Source of the DNA: Oscillospiraceae bacterium
GTDB taxonomy: Bacteria; Bacillota; Clostridia; Oscillospirales; Oscillospiraceae
Reading direction: 5' to 3'
DNA length: 6,334 bases
Assembly (NCBI GenBank): GCA_902783825.1
Contig: CACZSJ010000170.1
Span: 1 to 6,334, forward strand
The position numbers and the translations under genes are program-made. Of this stretch, positions 1 to 4,957 are shown piece after piece. The number at the start of each line of letters is the position of its first letter. The stretch's first letter is position 1. The notes below the pieces were generated by a model, which made no database searches, was not told the origin of the DNA, and saw nothing but the letters and a program-made list of their open reading frames with translations.

Positions 1-7
1 AAAAGGC

Positions 8-34
8 GAAACCCCCGATAAAATCGGGGGTTTC
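8..34 (-). terminator. Rho-independent terminator of the tRNA-Val gene
   Basis: A 12-bp perfect stem (8-19 with 23-34, core CCCCCGAT/ATCGGGGG) closes a 3-nt loop. Read on the minus strand, the descending arm ends in GGGTTTC and is followed by GCCTTTT before the window edge, so the U-rich side faces away from the tRNA. It lies about 30 nt beyond the tRNA 3' end. A second, weaker 7-bp hairpin (38-44 with 52-58, GGCTATA/TATAGCC) sits between it and the tRNA. The stem would also fold in a plus-strand transcript, but the sequence after it there is less U-rich. Confidence 0.8.
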
Positions 35-64
35 TTGGGCTATATCTTTTTTATAGCCTTTTGA

Positions 65-140
65 TGGTGGACGATACAAGACTCGAACTTGTGACCTCCC
101 GCACGTCAAGCGGATGCGCTACCAGCTGCGCCAATCGTCC
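65..140 (-). tRNA. tRNA-Val, anticodon GAC
   Basis: The reverse complement folds into a complete 76-nt cloverleaf: acceptor stem GGACGAT/ATCGTCC (7 perfect pairs), D arm GCGC-AGCTGGTA-GCGC, anticodon stem TCCGC/GCGGG (one G-U pair), anticodon loop TTGACGT with anticodon GAC, 5-nt variable loop AGGTC, T arm ACAAG-TTCGAGT-CTTGT, discriminator A, and an encoded CCA at 65-67. Anticodon GAC reads valine codons GUC and GUU. It stands alone as a single-gene unit between its own promoter (160-188) and terminator (8-34). No other tRNA is visible in the window. Confidence 0.96.
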
Positions 141-159
141 CTCTCTATTGGCAAGGGGT

Positions 160-188
160 ATTTTACCCTATCACAATCCACTTGTCAA
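160..188 (-). promoter_or_regulatory. Sigma-70-type promoter of tRNA-Val
   Basis: On the minus strand there is a perfect -35 TTGACA (183-188), a 17-nt spacer, and a -10 TAAAAT (160-165, one mismatch to TATAAT). The predicted start near 153 leaves a short leader of roughly a dozen nucleotides before the mature tRNA 5' end at 140, as expected for a tRNA transcript processed by RNase P. The -35 lies inside an 11-nt palindrome (180-190, ACTTG-T-CAAGT), which is probably incidental. Confidence 0.88.
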
Positions 189-210
189 GTTTTTTCCTGT
201 CCCGGGTCTG

Positions 211-255
211 AAAATTGAAAGAAAAAGAAGAGCCCGCAGGCTCTTCTTTTTCTTT
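211..255 (-). terminator. Rho-independent terminator of the zinc-ribbon membrane protein gene
   Basis: A 17-bp perfect inverted repeat (218-234 with 239-255) closes a CGCA tetraloop. The loop-proximal part of the stem is GC-rich (GAGCC/GGCTC) and its base is an A/T-rich purine/pyrimidine run. In the minus-strand RNA the descending arm is U-rich (CUUCUUUUUCUUU) and continues into CAAUUUU. It starts 5 nt after the stop codon of the gene ending at 260, and it separates that gene from the tRNA promoter. Confidence 0.9.
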
Positions 256-259
256 GCCC

Positions 260-916
260 TTAGTTGACCAGGTACACGATCAGCTTGTACTCAGCGCCGT
301 TACAGCTGGCCGTGAGGCTGACGCCGCCGTTGCGGGTTCCCAAAATCTCGCAGGTGCAGGACTTGGTATCCTCGCTGGGCGTAAGCTTCAGCAGCGTATC
401 GTCACTGGTAACCCAGGTGAAACGGGCGTCGGTAAACTGCTCCACCGGGTAGGCTGTCGCCGTCAGGGTAACCGGCGCCTCGCCCATGTGCATAGTAAAG
501 TCGGTCTTGATCTCGTTGTTAAAGTTGAAGATCTTGATGGACTCCACTGTCGGGGTCGGCGTGGGCGGCGGCGTGGGCGGCAAATCAATAGTCGGCGGGG
601 CTTCGGTTACCTGCGCCGGAGTCTCGGTAGGCTTCGTGGGGGTCTTGCCGGTATCCAGACCATCCAGCGAAGTGGTCACCATCACGATAACCGCCAGGAT
701 CACCGCAGCGACCAGGATCAAGCCAAAGATAATCTGCCACTTTGTATTCGTCTCGGCCCGCTCGTAAGCGGCAGTGCCTTTGACGGTTGACGGCGTTGTG
801 CCGGGGGTCCGCGTGCTTTGAGTCACCCTGCGTGTGCCGCAATTCGGGCAGCGGCTGCGCAGTGCGGAAAAGCTTTCCCCACAGCGACGGCACTTCACTT
901 CAGGAATAACGCTCAT
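260..916 (-). CDS. Single-pass membrane protein with N-terminal zinc ribbon and extracytoplasmic Ig-like domain
   Basis: This is a 218-residue protein of unknown specific role. Residues 9-26 hold a zinc ribbon with two CxxC knuckles (CRRC at 9-12, CPNC at 23-26). A Thr/Ser-rich linker follows, then one hydrophobic helix at about 60-82. Residues 89-123 are a Pro/Thr-rich stalk (repeated PT and PP units) typical of an extracellular spacer. Residues 124-218 are a beta-rich domain with the feel of bacterial Ig-like group 2 domains (hydrophobic/polar alternation, TWVTSDDT near 167-174, and a late NGGVSLTASCNG stretch). Basic residues before the helix predict a cytoplasmic zinc ribbon and an external C-terminus. 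Three cysteines (187, 189, 205) lie in the external domain and could form a disulfide. The ATG at 914-916 is supported by GGAGG (924-928) with 7-nt spacing. The gene has its own promoter and terminator. The domain layout is common in Clostridia, but no substrate or partner can be named. Confidence 0.9.
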   Translation of the reverse strand: MSVIPEVKCRRCGESFSALRSRCPNCGTRRVTQSTRTPGTTPSTVKGTAAYERAETNTKWQIIFGLILVAAVILAVIVMVTTSLDGLDTGKTPTKPTETPAQVTEAPPTIDLPPTPPPTPTPTVESIKIFNFNNEIKTDFTMHMGEAPVTLTATAYPVEQFTDARFTWVTSDDTLLKLTPSEDTKSCTCEILGTRNGGVSLTASCNGAEYKLIVYLVN

Positions 917-939
917 TCTGCTTCCTCCATTTCGTATGG

Positions 940-954
940 ATGCCCAATGGGCAT
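940..954. promoter_or_regulatory. 15-bp palindrome in the 5' leader, possible operator
   Basis: This is a perfect inverted repeat, ATGCCCA-A-TGGGCAT, with a single central base. It lies about 7-21 nt downstream of the predicted transcription start of the zinc-ribbon protein gene and ends 12 nt before the RBS. A dimeric repressor could bind here as a roadblock. As RNA it would form only a short hairpin (5 bp with a 5-nt loop). An overlapping GTATG/CATAC repeat (934-938, 952-956) adds local symmetry. No regulator can be named. Confidence 0.4.
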
Positions 955-966
955 ACTTGCCTCTTG

Positions 967-995
967 ATAATACAACTTCTTTGCTCTTTCGTCAA
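967..995 (-). promoter_or_regulatory. Sigma-70-type promoter of the zinc-ribbon membrane protein gene
   Basis: On the minus strand: -35 TTGACG (990-995, five of six consensus bases), a 17-nt spacer, and -10 TATTAT (967-972, five of six). Transcription should begin near 960, giving a leader of about 44 nt to the ATG at 916. The leader contains the palindrome at 940-954 and the RBS at 924-928. This promoter makes the 260-916 gene a separate unit from the upstream glycosyltransferase cluster. Confidence 0.85.
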
Positions 996-1008
996 GCCTC
1001 CACCTGTC

Positions 1009-1056
1009 CCAGAGGCCGGTTTTCCCGGGATTTTTGAGGAAAATCCCCCACTCTGG
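1009..1056 (-). other. Imperfect stem-loop downstream of the glycosyltransferase gene
   Basis: An inner 8-bp stem (GGGATTTT 1027-1034 with AAAATCCC 1040-1047, loop TGAGG) lies inside an outer CCAGAG/CTCTGG pairing (1009-1014 with 1051-1056). It begins about 35 nt after the stop codon of the glycosyltransferase. No U-run follows it on the minus strand, so it is not a classic terminator. It may stabilise or end the upstream mRNA inefficiently. No gene is seen in the rest of this 175-bp spacer. Confidence 0.25.
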
Positions 1057-1091
1057 CACCAATTTTGCGCTTTTTTTGTCGGTTTTCCGCG

Positions 1092-2069
1092 TCAGCTTTC
1101 CTGTTTTTTTCGCGGCTCCTGCCGTTCCCAGCTGCGCTCGCTGATGATGTAACGGGGTCGCTGCTTGGTTTCCATGTAGATTTTTCCGATGTATTCTCCG
1201 ATGATGCCCAGGCAAATCAACTGCACCCCGCTGACAAAGCAAACGATGCAGGTCATGCTGGCCCAGCCGGCCACGGTCCTGCCGCAGAGAGCGGCAATCA
1301 GTGCCCACAGCACGCCGACAAAGCTCAACATCGCCACCACGACGCCAAAGCCGGTAATCAGGCGCAGGGGCTTGACCGACAGGCTGGTAATCCCGTCCAC
1401 CGCCAGAGCGATCATCTTCTTAAGCGGGTAGTGGCTCTCCCCCGCCAGGCGCTCCGCCCGGGAATAGCTGACCGTGGTACTCTTGAAGCCCACCAGGGGA
1501 ACCAGGCCGCGCAGGAAAAGGTTGACCTCCCGGAAGTTGGCAAACTCCTGCAGAACCCGGGCGCTGATCAAGCGGTAGTCCGCGTGATTGTAGACCACCT
1601 CCGCCCCCATGGACGCCAGGAATTTATAAAAGCCCTGGGCCGTGAAGCGTTTGAAAAAGGTGTCGGTCTCACGGCTGGATCGCACCCCGTAGACCACCTC
1701 GCAGCCGTCCAGGTACGCGTCCACCATCTGATCCATGGCGTTGATGTCATCCTGCCCGTCGCAGTCGATGGAGATGGTGATGTCGCAGCGATCCCGGGCT
1801 TCCATAAGCCCGGCCAGCACGGCGTTCTGATGGCCCCGGTTGCGGCTCTGACTGATGCCCAGATAGTGGGGGTCGCTGTCTGCCAGCTCCAGAATGATGT
1901 CCCAGGTTCGATCCCGGCTGCCGTCGTTGACAAATAGCACCCTGCTCTCCTCGCTGATTTTTCCCGCGGCAATCAGCGCCCGCAGCTTCTCCAGAAACAT
2001 GGGCGCGGTGATGGGAAGCACCGCTTCCTCGTTATAGCAGGGGATCACGATGTACAAAACAGCGGCCAT
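1092..2069 (-). CDS. Family 2 glycosyltransferase, membrane-anchored (GtrB/DPM1-like)
   Basis: A 325-residue GT-A fold glycosyltransferase of the polyprenyl-phosphate sugar transferase type. These enzymes typically move a sugar from a nucleotide donor to undecaprenyl phosphate on the inner face of the membrane, feeding cell-surface glycosylation. Visible marks: the N-terminal VIPCYNEE strand (8-15), NDGSRDRT (48-55) at the nucleotide site, QSRNRGHQNA (74-83), and a DxD metal/nucleotide motif at 102-104 within DCDGQD. Two C-terminal membrane helices lie at about 238-261 and 270-291, followed by the hallmark GEYIGKIYMETKQRP (291-305). Length is normal for the family. The family's usual DADLQD reads DCDGQD here, which may affect donor choice. 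The ATG at 2067-2069 has AAAGGAG (2077-2083) at 7 nt. The stop of the upstream HAD gene lies in that spacer, so the two genes are probably translationally coupled. Donor and acceptor sugars cannot be told from sequence. Confidence 0.93.
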   Translation of the reverse strand: MAAVLYIVIPCYNEEAVLPITAPMFLEKLRALIAAGKISEESRVLFVNDGSRDRTWDIILELADSDPHYLGISQSRNRGHQNAVLAGLMEARDRCDITISIDCDGQDDINAMDQMVDAYLDGCEVVYGVRSSRETDTFFKRFTAQGFYKFLASMGAEVVYNHADYRLISARVLQEFANFREVNLFLRGLVPLVGFKSTTVSYSRAERLAGESHYPLKKMIALAVDGITSLSVKPLRLITGFGVVVAMLSFVGVLWALIAALCGRTVAGWASMTCIVCFVSGVQLICLGIIGEYIGKIYMETKQRPRYIISERSWERQEPRKKQES

Positions 2070-2072
2070 GGT

Positions 2073-2744
2073 TCAGCTCCTTTCCGCGTCCGCCGCGGCC
2101 AAAAAGGCCGCCAATTCTTCCACGGTCTTACAATACGAATTGCAGTTTTCCCGCATAAAACGCTCAATTTGCGGGATATCGTTAGCCCAGCCGACTCCGG
2201 TGAAGTCCACGCCGCAGGCGGCGGCCATGTCGTAGCCGGGCTTGAGATCGTCGATCATCAGCAGCTCTCCCGGTCGGAGCCCGTAGCGCCGCATGATTTC
2301 TTCCAGCGGCCAGGTGTGGGGCTTGCGCCGCTCCGGTGGCTGCTCCCAGCCATAGACGGCATCCGGCGCCGGCAGGTCGTTTGCCGCGTAGTCCCGGCGG
2401 ATGTTGTCTTCATAGGAATGGGACACCACACACAGCAGACCGCCCTGCTGCTTGTGCCGCCACATGATCTCCCGGATCCCCGGATAGGCGGCAGGAATAT
2501 GGTTTTTCACATAGTTGCGCCAGAAGAGGCCCTCCTCTTCCAGCTGTGCGTCGCTCATGCCGAATTCCTGCTTGCACATGGGAAGAAAGCCCGGAGAAAA
2601 ATTCTTGAGAAAATAGTCCTCCAAACTGCAGCTTTTCCCGGGAAAATAGAGGCGCAAATATTCTTCGAAGCAGGGGTGATGTATGGTCGCGGTGCTGTTG
2701 ACCACCGTATCGTCATGATCGAACACCAGGCATTTGTATCGCAT
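2073..2744 (-). CDS. HAD-superfamily hydrolase (phosphoglycolate phosphatase-like, subfamily IA)
   Basis: A 223-residue soluble cytoplasmic phosphatase-like protein with all four HAD motifs. Motif I is DHDDT (9-13), with D9 the expected nucleophile and D11 the general acid/base. Motif II ends in S108 (LLCVVSHS, 103-110). Motif III is K141 in RRKPH. Motif IV is D165-D166 in LLMIDDLKPG. The long insertion between motifs I and II (about 15-90) is a helical C1-type cap, which places it in subfamily IA with Gph- and PpaX-like enzymes. Substrates are probably small phosphometabolites, but none can be assigned. The gene starts 24 nt after the upstream GTPase gene and stops 3 nt before the glycosyltransferase ATG, so it is internal to the cluster. 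Its Shine-Dalgarno (AAGGAAGG, 2747-2754) is close to the ATG and weaker than its neighbours'. Confidence 0.92.
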   Translation of the reverse strand: MRYKCLVFDHDDTVVNSTATIHHPCFEEYLRLYFPGKSCSLEDYFLKNFSPGFLPMCKQEFGMSDAQLEEEGLFWRNYVKNHIPAAYPGIREIMWRHKQQGGLLCVVSHSYEDNIRRDYAANDLPAPDAVYGWEQPPERRKPHTWPLEEIMRRYGLRPGELLMIDDLKPGYDMAAACGVDFTGVGWANDIPQIERFMRENCNSYCKTVEELAAFLAAADAERS

Positions 2745-2768
2745 AGCCTTCCTTCTTCTCCCGGCGAT

Positions 2769-3722
2769 TCAATAGAATGTCGCCACATCCGGCTCGGGCG
2801 CCTGACAGGGTGTGCTGTCCAGATAGCTCAGCACCGGACCTTTTTTGCCATATGCCCGGCTGAATTTATACTGAATCCTTGCAGTCAGGATCATCCAGCT
2901 GTCGTCTTGTACCATATCGGCCCGATCCCATTGGCAGGCCAGCGCGGCAAACTGGATATCCTCCACGCAGCAGGTCATCACATGGCGGCCCACCACAAAG
3001 GTCTTGTTGGGCAGTTTGCTGCGCACCAGCGCCCGGCATTTAAAGCGAACGGTTTTGCCGTCGTATTTTTTCGGCTCCTCGCTCATGTCACGGTACCACA
3101 GGGCGTAGTCCTGATCGGCGATCTCCACAACAGGCGCATCCAGGTCAAAGGGCAACGGATCCTCAATGTCGTCATACTCCACCTGTCCGCCTTCCTGCTC
3201 GTAGGCGATATCCGCCCGGCGGGAAGCGCCGCGGACGATCTTGTGGAATTCCATTTTATCCATGTCCGGCCGGAAACGGTTGAACACCACCAGCTCGCAG
3301 CTTTTCAGCTTGTCATACACAAGCTGGCGCATGTTGCTGTTGTATCGCAAAAAGCTGCCCGCATCCGCAAACATAAACTCCTGGTATACCGCCCATTCGG
3401 CAGGCAGCACCTGATAGAGCAAATCCAGCATCCACATGCCGTTGTACTCAATCAGCACGCGCTGGGCTTTGGTCTCCTCCAGCCAGCGGCGGAGATTGCT
3501 CTCCTGCAGCTGCTCCTGGTTTTCCACCACCCGAATCTGCACTGAATCAGTGGCAAACTGCTCCGGCGCGTATTCTTCCTCGCCCTCTTCGCAAACCAGC
3601 AGCAAGGTCCGCTCGCCGGTGCAAAATCGCTTGTCCTCCAGGGTCTCCTGGATGAATTTGGTCTTTCCCGCCTCCAGAAAGCCAGTAAACAGGTAGACCG
3701 GAACCTCTTGTCTCTCAGTCAA
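2769..3722 (-). CDS. CobW-like P-loop GTPase fused to a YcgQ/DUF1980-like C-terminal domain
   Basis: A 317-residue protein. The N-terminal part (about 7-170) is a divergent G3E/COG0523-type GTPase: P-loop GFLEAGKT (14-21), an acidic segment CEEGEEEY (44-51) where the family usually has ENEFGE, and LIEYNGMW (90-97) in place of the usual IEPSG. The base-recognition NKxD motif is eroded to NRFRPD (148-153). The family's CxCC metal motif is absent. Residues about 196-317 resemble the C-terminal half of the TIGR03943/YcgQ (DUF1980) proteins, which in other Bacillota are encoded beside YcgR-type permeases: YDGKTVRFK (220-228), then FVVGRHVMTCC (242-252), DDSW (273-276) and a terminal aromatic ATFY. 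That likeness is from remembered family patterns and was not computed. The start is TTG at 3720-3722, overlapping the upstream stop. The role is probably metal handling as partner of the upstream GTPase; the substrate is unknown. Confidence 0.88.
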   Translation of the reverse strand: MTERQEVPVYLFTGFLEAGKTKFIQETLEDKRFCTGERTLLLVCEEGEEEYAPEQFATDSVQIRVVENQEQLQESNLRRWLEETKAQRVLIEYNGMWMLDLLYQVLPAEWAVYQEFMFADAGSFLRYNSNMRQLVYDKLKSCELVVFNRFRPDMDKMEFHKIVRGASRRADIAYEQEGGQVEYDDIEDPLPFDLDAPVVEIADQDYALWYRDMSEEPKKYDGKTVRFKCRALVRSKLPNKTFVVGRHVMTCCVEDIQFAALACQWDRADMVQDDSWMILTARIQYKFSRAYGKKGPVLSYLDSTPCQAPEPDVATFY

Positions 3723-4845
3723 TGTTAAACAGCTCCTTCAGTGCTTCTTCGTTCATCTTGGAGCCGATCACGCAGAAGCGGCCCGTAACGGCGGCGTTGC
3801 CTCGGCGCAGGTCAATTTCTCCCGGCACATAGTCGAAATACAGCCACTGCCCGTCGCTGGCATCCACGATGCCCTTTGCCCGCAGCACCAGACCGTACCG
3901 CTCCTGATCCTCCAGCGCGTTGAGCACCGTACGCAGCTGGGCTTCGCTGAACTTGCGCGGCGTCTCCATGCCCCAGCTGGTGAAAACCTCATCGGCATGG
4001 TGATGCCCATGATGGTGGCAGGCGCAGTCCGGATCGTCACATTCCTCGCCGTGCTCATGATGGTGATGATGCTCGTGCTCATGCTCGTGGTGATGGCAGC
4101 AGCAGTCCGGATCGTCACACTCCTCGCCGTGCTCGTGATGGTGATGATGCTCATGCTCGTGCTCGTGGTGATGGCAGCAGCAGTCCGGATCGTCACACTC
4201 CTCACCGTGCTCGTGATGGTGATGGGCATGTTCCAGATGCTCCATGGCCACCCGCAGACCGTTGGTCTCCATCGCCTCCCGGATCTGCGCTCCGCTGAGC
4301 TGGGTCCAAGGGGTGGTGATCAGCCCTGCATGGTCATTGAGTCTCTTGAGCAGCTGCGCCGACGCCAGAATCTTGGCGGGCTCGACCAGATCGGTGCGGC
4401 TCATGACCAGCAGATCCGCATGCTCCACCTGGTCGTTGAAAAACTCTCCGAAATTGCGCATATACATCCGGCATTTTCCCGCGTCCACTACCGTGACCCG
4501 GGTTCCGATCTGCGCTCCCTCGACCCGCTCCACAGCGGCCGCCACATCGGACAGCTTACCCACGCCGGAGGGCTCAATGAGGATCCGATCCGGGGCAAAG
4601 TCCTCGATGACCTTCTGCAGCGCCTTGGTAAAGTCGCCCACCAGCGTGCAGCAGATGCAGCCGGAGTTCATCTCCGTGATCTCCACGCCCGCGTCCTTGA
4701 GGAAGCCGCCGTCGATGGCGATCTCGCCAAACTCGTTCTCAATCAGAACCAGCTTTTCCCCCGGATAGCCTTCGGCAATCAGCTTGCGAATCAGCGTGGT
4801 TTTTCCCGCGCCGAGAAAGCCGGAAAAAATATCAATCTTCGTCAT
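3715..4845 (-). CDS. COG0523/CobW-family GTPase, putative metal chaperone with His/Cys-rich repeats
   Basis: A 376-residue G3E GTPase of the family that delivers metal ions (zinc in YeiR/YciC/ZNG1-type members, cobalt in CobW) to client proteins in the cytoplasm. Visible: P-loop GFLGAGKTT (9-17), ENEFGE (36-41), metal motif CICC (63-66, the family CxCC), Walker-B-like IEPSG (90-94), and SRTD (149-152) where NKxD is expected. Residues 203-283 form a His/Cys-rich insert of three 26-residue units, each with HHHH, CDDPDC and HHH clusters. Residues about 287-376 are the CobW C-terminal domain (LVLRAKGIVD near 304-313). The ATG at 4843-4845 follows AGGAGG (4854-4859) at 8 nt. It is the first gene after metG and overlaps the next GTPase gene by 8 bp. 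No clear promoter is seen in the 112-bp spacer, so it may be read through from metG. Zinc is the likeliest metal; nickel or cobalt is possible. Confidence 0.95.
   Translation of the reverse strand: MTKIDIFSGFLGAGKTTLIRKLIAEGYPGEKLVLIENEFGEIAIDGGFLKDAGVEITEMNSGCICCTLVGDFTKALQKVIEDFAPDRILIEPSGVGKLSDVAAAVERVEGAQIGTRVTVVDAGKCRMYMRNFGEFFNDQVEHADLLVMSRTDLVEPAKILASAQLLKRLNDHAGLITTPWTQLSGAQIREAMETNGLRVAMEHLEHAHHHHEHGEECDDPDCCCHHHEHEHEHHHHHEHGEECDDPDCCCHHHEHEHEHHHHHEHGEECDDPDCACHHHGHHHADEVFTSWGMETPRKFSEAQLRTVLNALEDQERYGLVLRAKGIVDASDGQWLYFDYVPGEIDLRRGNAAVTGRFCVIGSKMNEEALKELFNID
3733..3738 (-). promoter_or_regulatory. Ribosome binding site that supports the TTG start of the second GTPase
   Basis: AAGGAG lies inside the last codons of the upstream GTPase, 10 nt before TTG at 3720-3722. 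No ATG or GTG start is available between this site and the P-loop strand, and the first in-frame Met codon is at residue 96, past the P-loop. TTG is therefore the only credible start. The TTG precedes the upstream TGA (3715-3717), giving an 8-bp overlap. Confidence 0.7.
3991..4224 (-). repeat. Three tandem 78-bp coding repeats (His/Cys-rich units)
   Basis: In-frame 78-bp units lie at 4147-4224, 4069-4146 and 3991-4068. The first two differ at only 3 of 78 positions, all silent (two His CAT/CAC, one Gly). The third keeps the HHHHEHGEECDDPDC half but has diverged after it (CAC instead of CCC, and HHHGHHH instead of HHHEHEHEH). Together they supply 33 His and 11 Cys residues. The near identity points to recent duplication by slippage or unequal recombination. 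Confidence 0.95.
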
Positions 4846-4853
4846 GTTCTATT

Positions 4854-4859
4854 CCTCCT
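4854..4859 (-). promoter_or_regulatory. Strong ribosome binding site of the metal chaperone GTPase gene
   Basis: A perfect AGGAGG is placed 8 nt before the ATG at 4843-4845. It fixes the start just ahead of the P-loop strand. Efficient initiation here would also feed translation of the overlapping downstream GTPase. Confidence 0.85.
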
Positions 4860-4920
4860 GTCAGGCAGGGCAAAGACGCCGCGTCTGCGTCCGCTCCGCC
4901 CTTCTCTATGTGTGCGCTTC

Positions 4921-4950
4921 CGCCCGCCCCGGATGCTCCCGGGGCGGGCG
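4921..4950. terminator. GC-rich hairpin between metG and the GTPase gene
   Basis: A perfect 12-bp stem (CGCCCGCCCCGG 4921-4932 with its complement at 4939-4950) has a 6-nt loop. It begins 7 nt after the metG stop codon, the usual place for a metG terminator. However, the T-rich tail (CTTTTATT, 4951-4958) follows it on the plus strand. In the minus-strand RNA the stem is preceded by AAUAAAAG and followed by GAAGCGC, without a U-run. It may thus be a leaky or processing structure for metG mRNA and a better terminator for antisense transcripts. The rest of the spacer (4846-4920) holds a small GACGC/GCGTC repeat (4875-4879, 4887-4891), no convincing promoter and no gene. Confidence 0.55.
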
Positions 4951-4957
4951 CTTTTAT

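Noticed and set aside
215..790. A 191-codon open frame on the plus strand
   Set aside because: It begins inside the terminator hairpin and runs antisense to the zinc-ribbon protein. Its Arg/Gly-rich composition mirrors the Pro/Thr stalk.
1027..1047. Intrinsic terminator for the glycosyltransferase gene
   Set aside because: The 8-bp stem is real but AT-rich towards the loop, and no U-run follows it on the minus strand, so it was reported only as an imperfect stem-loop.
1065..1937. A 290-codon open frame on the plus strand
   Set aside because: It is antisense to the glycosyltransferase, rich in His/Gln/Ala as expected for a shadow frame, and lacks a ribosome binding site and domains.
2169..3545. 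A 458-codon open frame on the plus strand
   Set aside because: It is antisense to both the HAD and second GTPase genes, each of which has clear family motifs. The frame stays open because of GC-rich codon bias; no family features are visible in it.
3991..4224. Tandem repeats considered as a CRISPR or non-coding satellite array
   Set aside because: The units are directly abutting without spacers, keep the reading frame, and differ only silently between the first two copies, so they are coding repeats of a metal-binding segment.
4846..4957. Search for a Zur-type zinc operator before the GTPase cluster
   Set aside because: No sequence resembling the Bacillus Zur box (TCGTAATNATTACGA-like) is visible. 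The spacer is GC-rich with only hairpin repeats, so zinc regulation cannot be claimed from the sequence.
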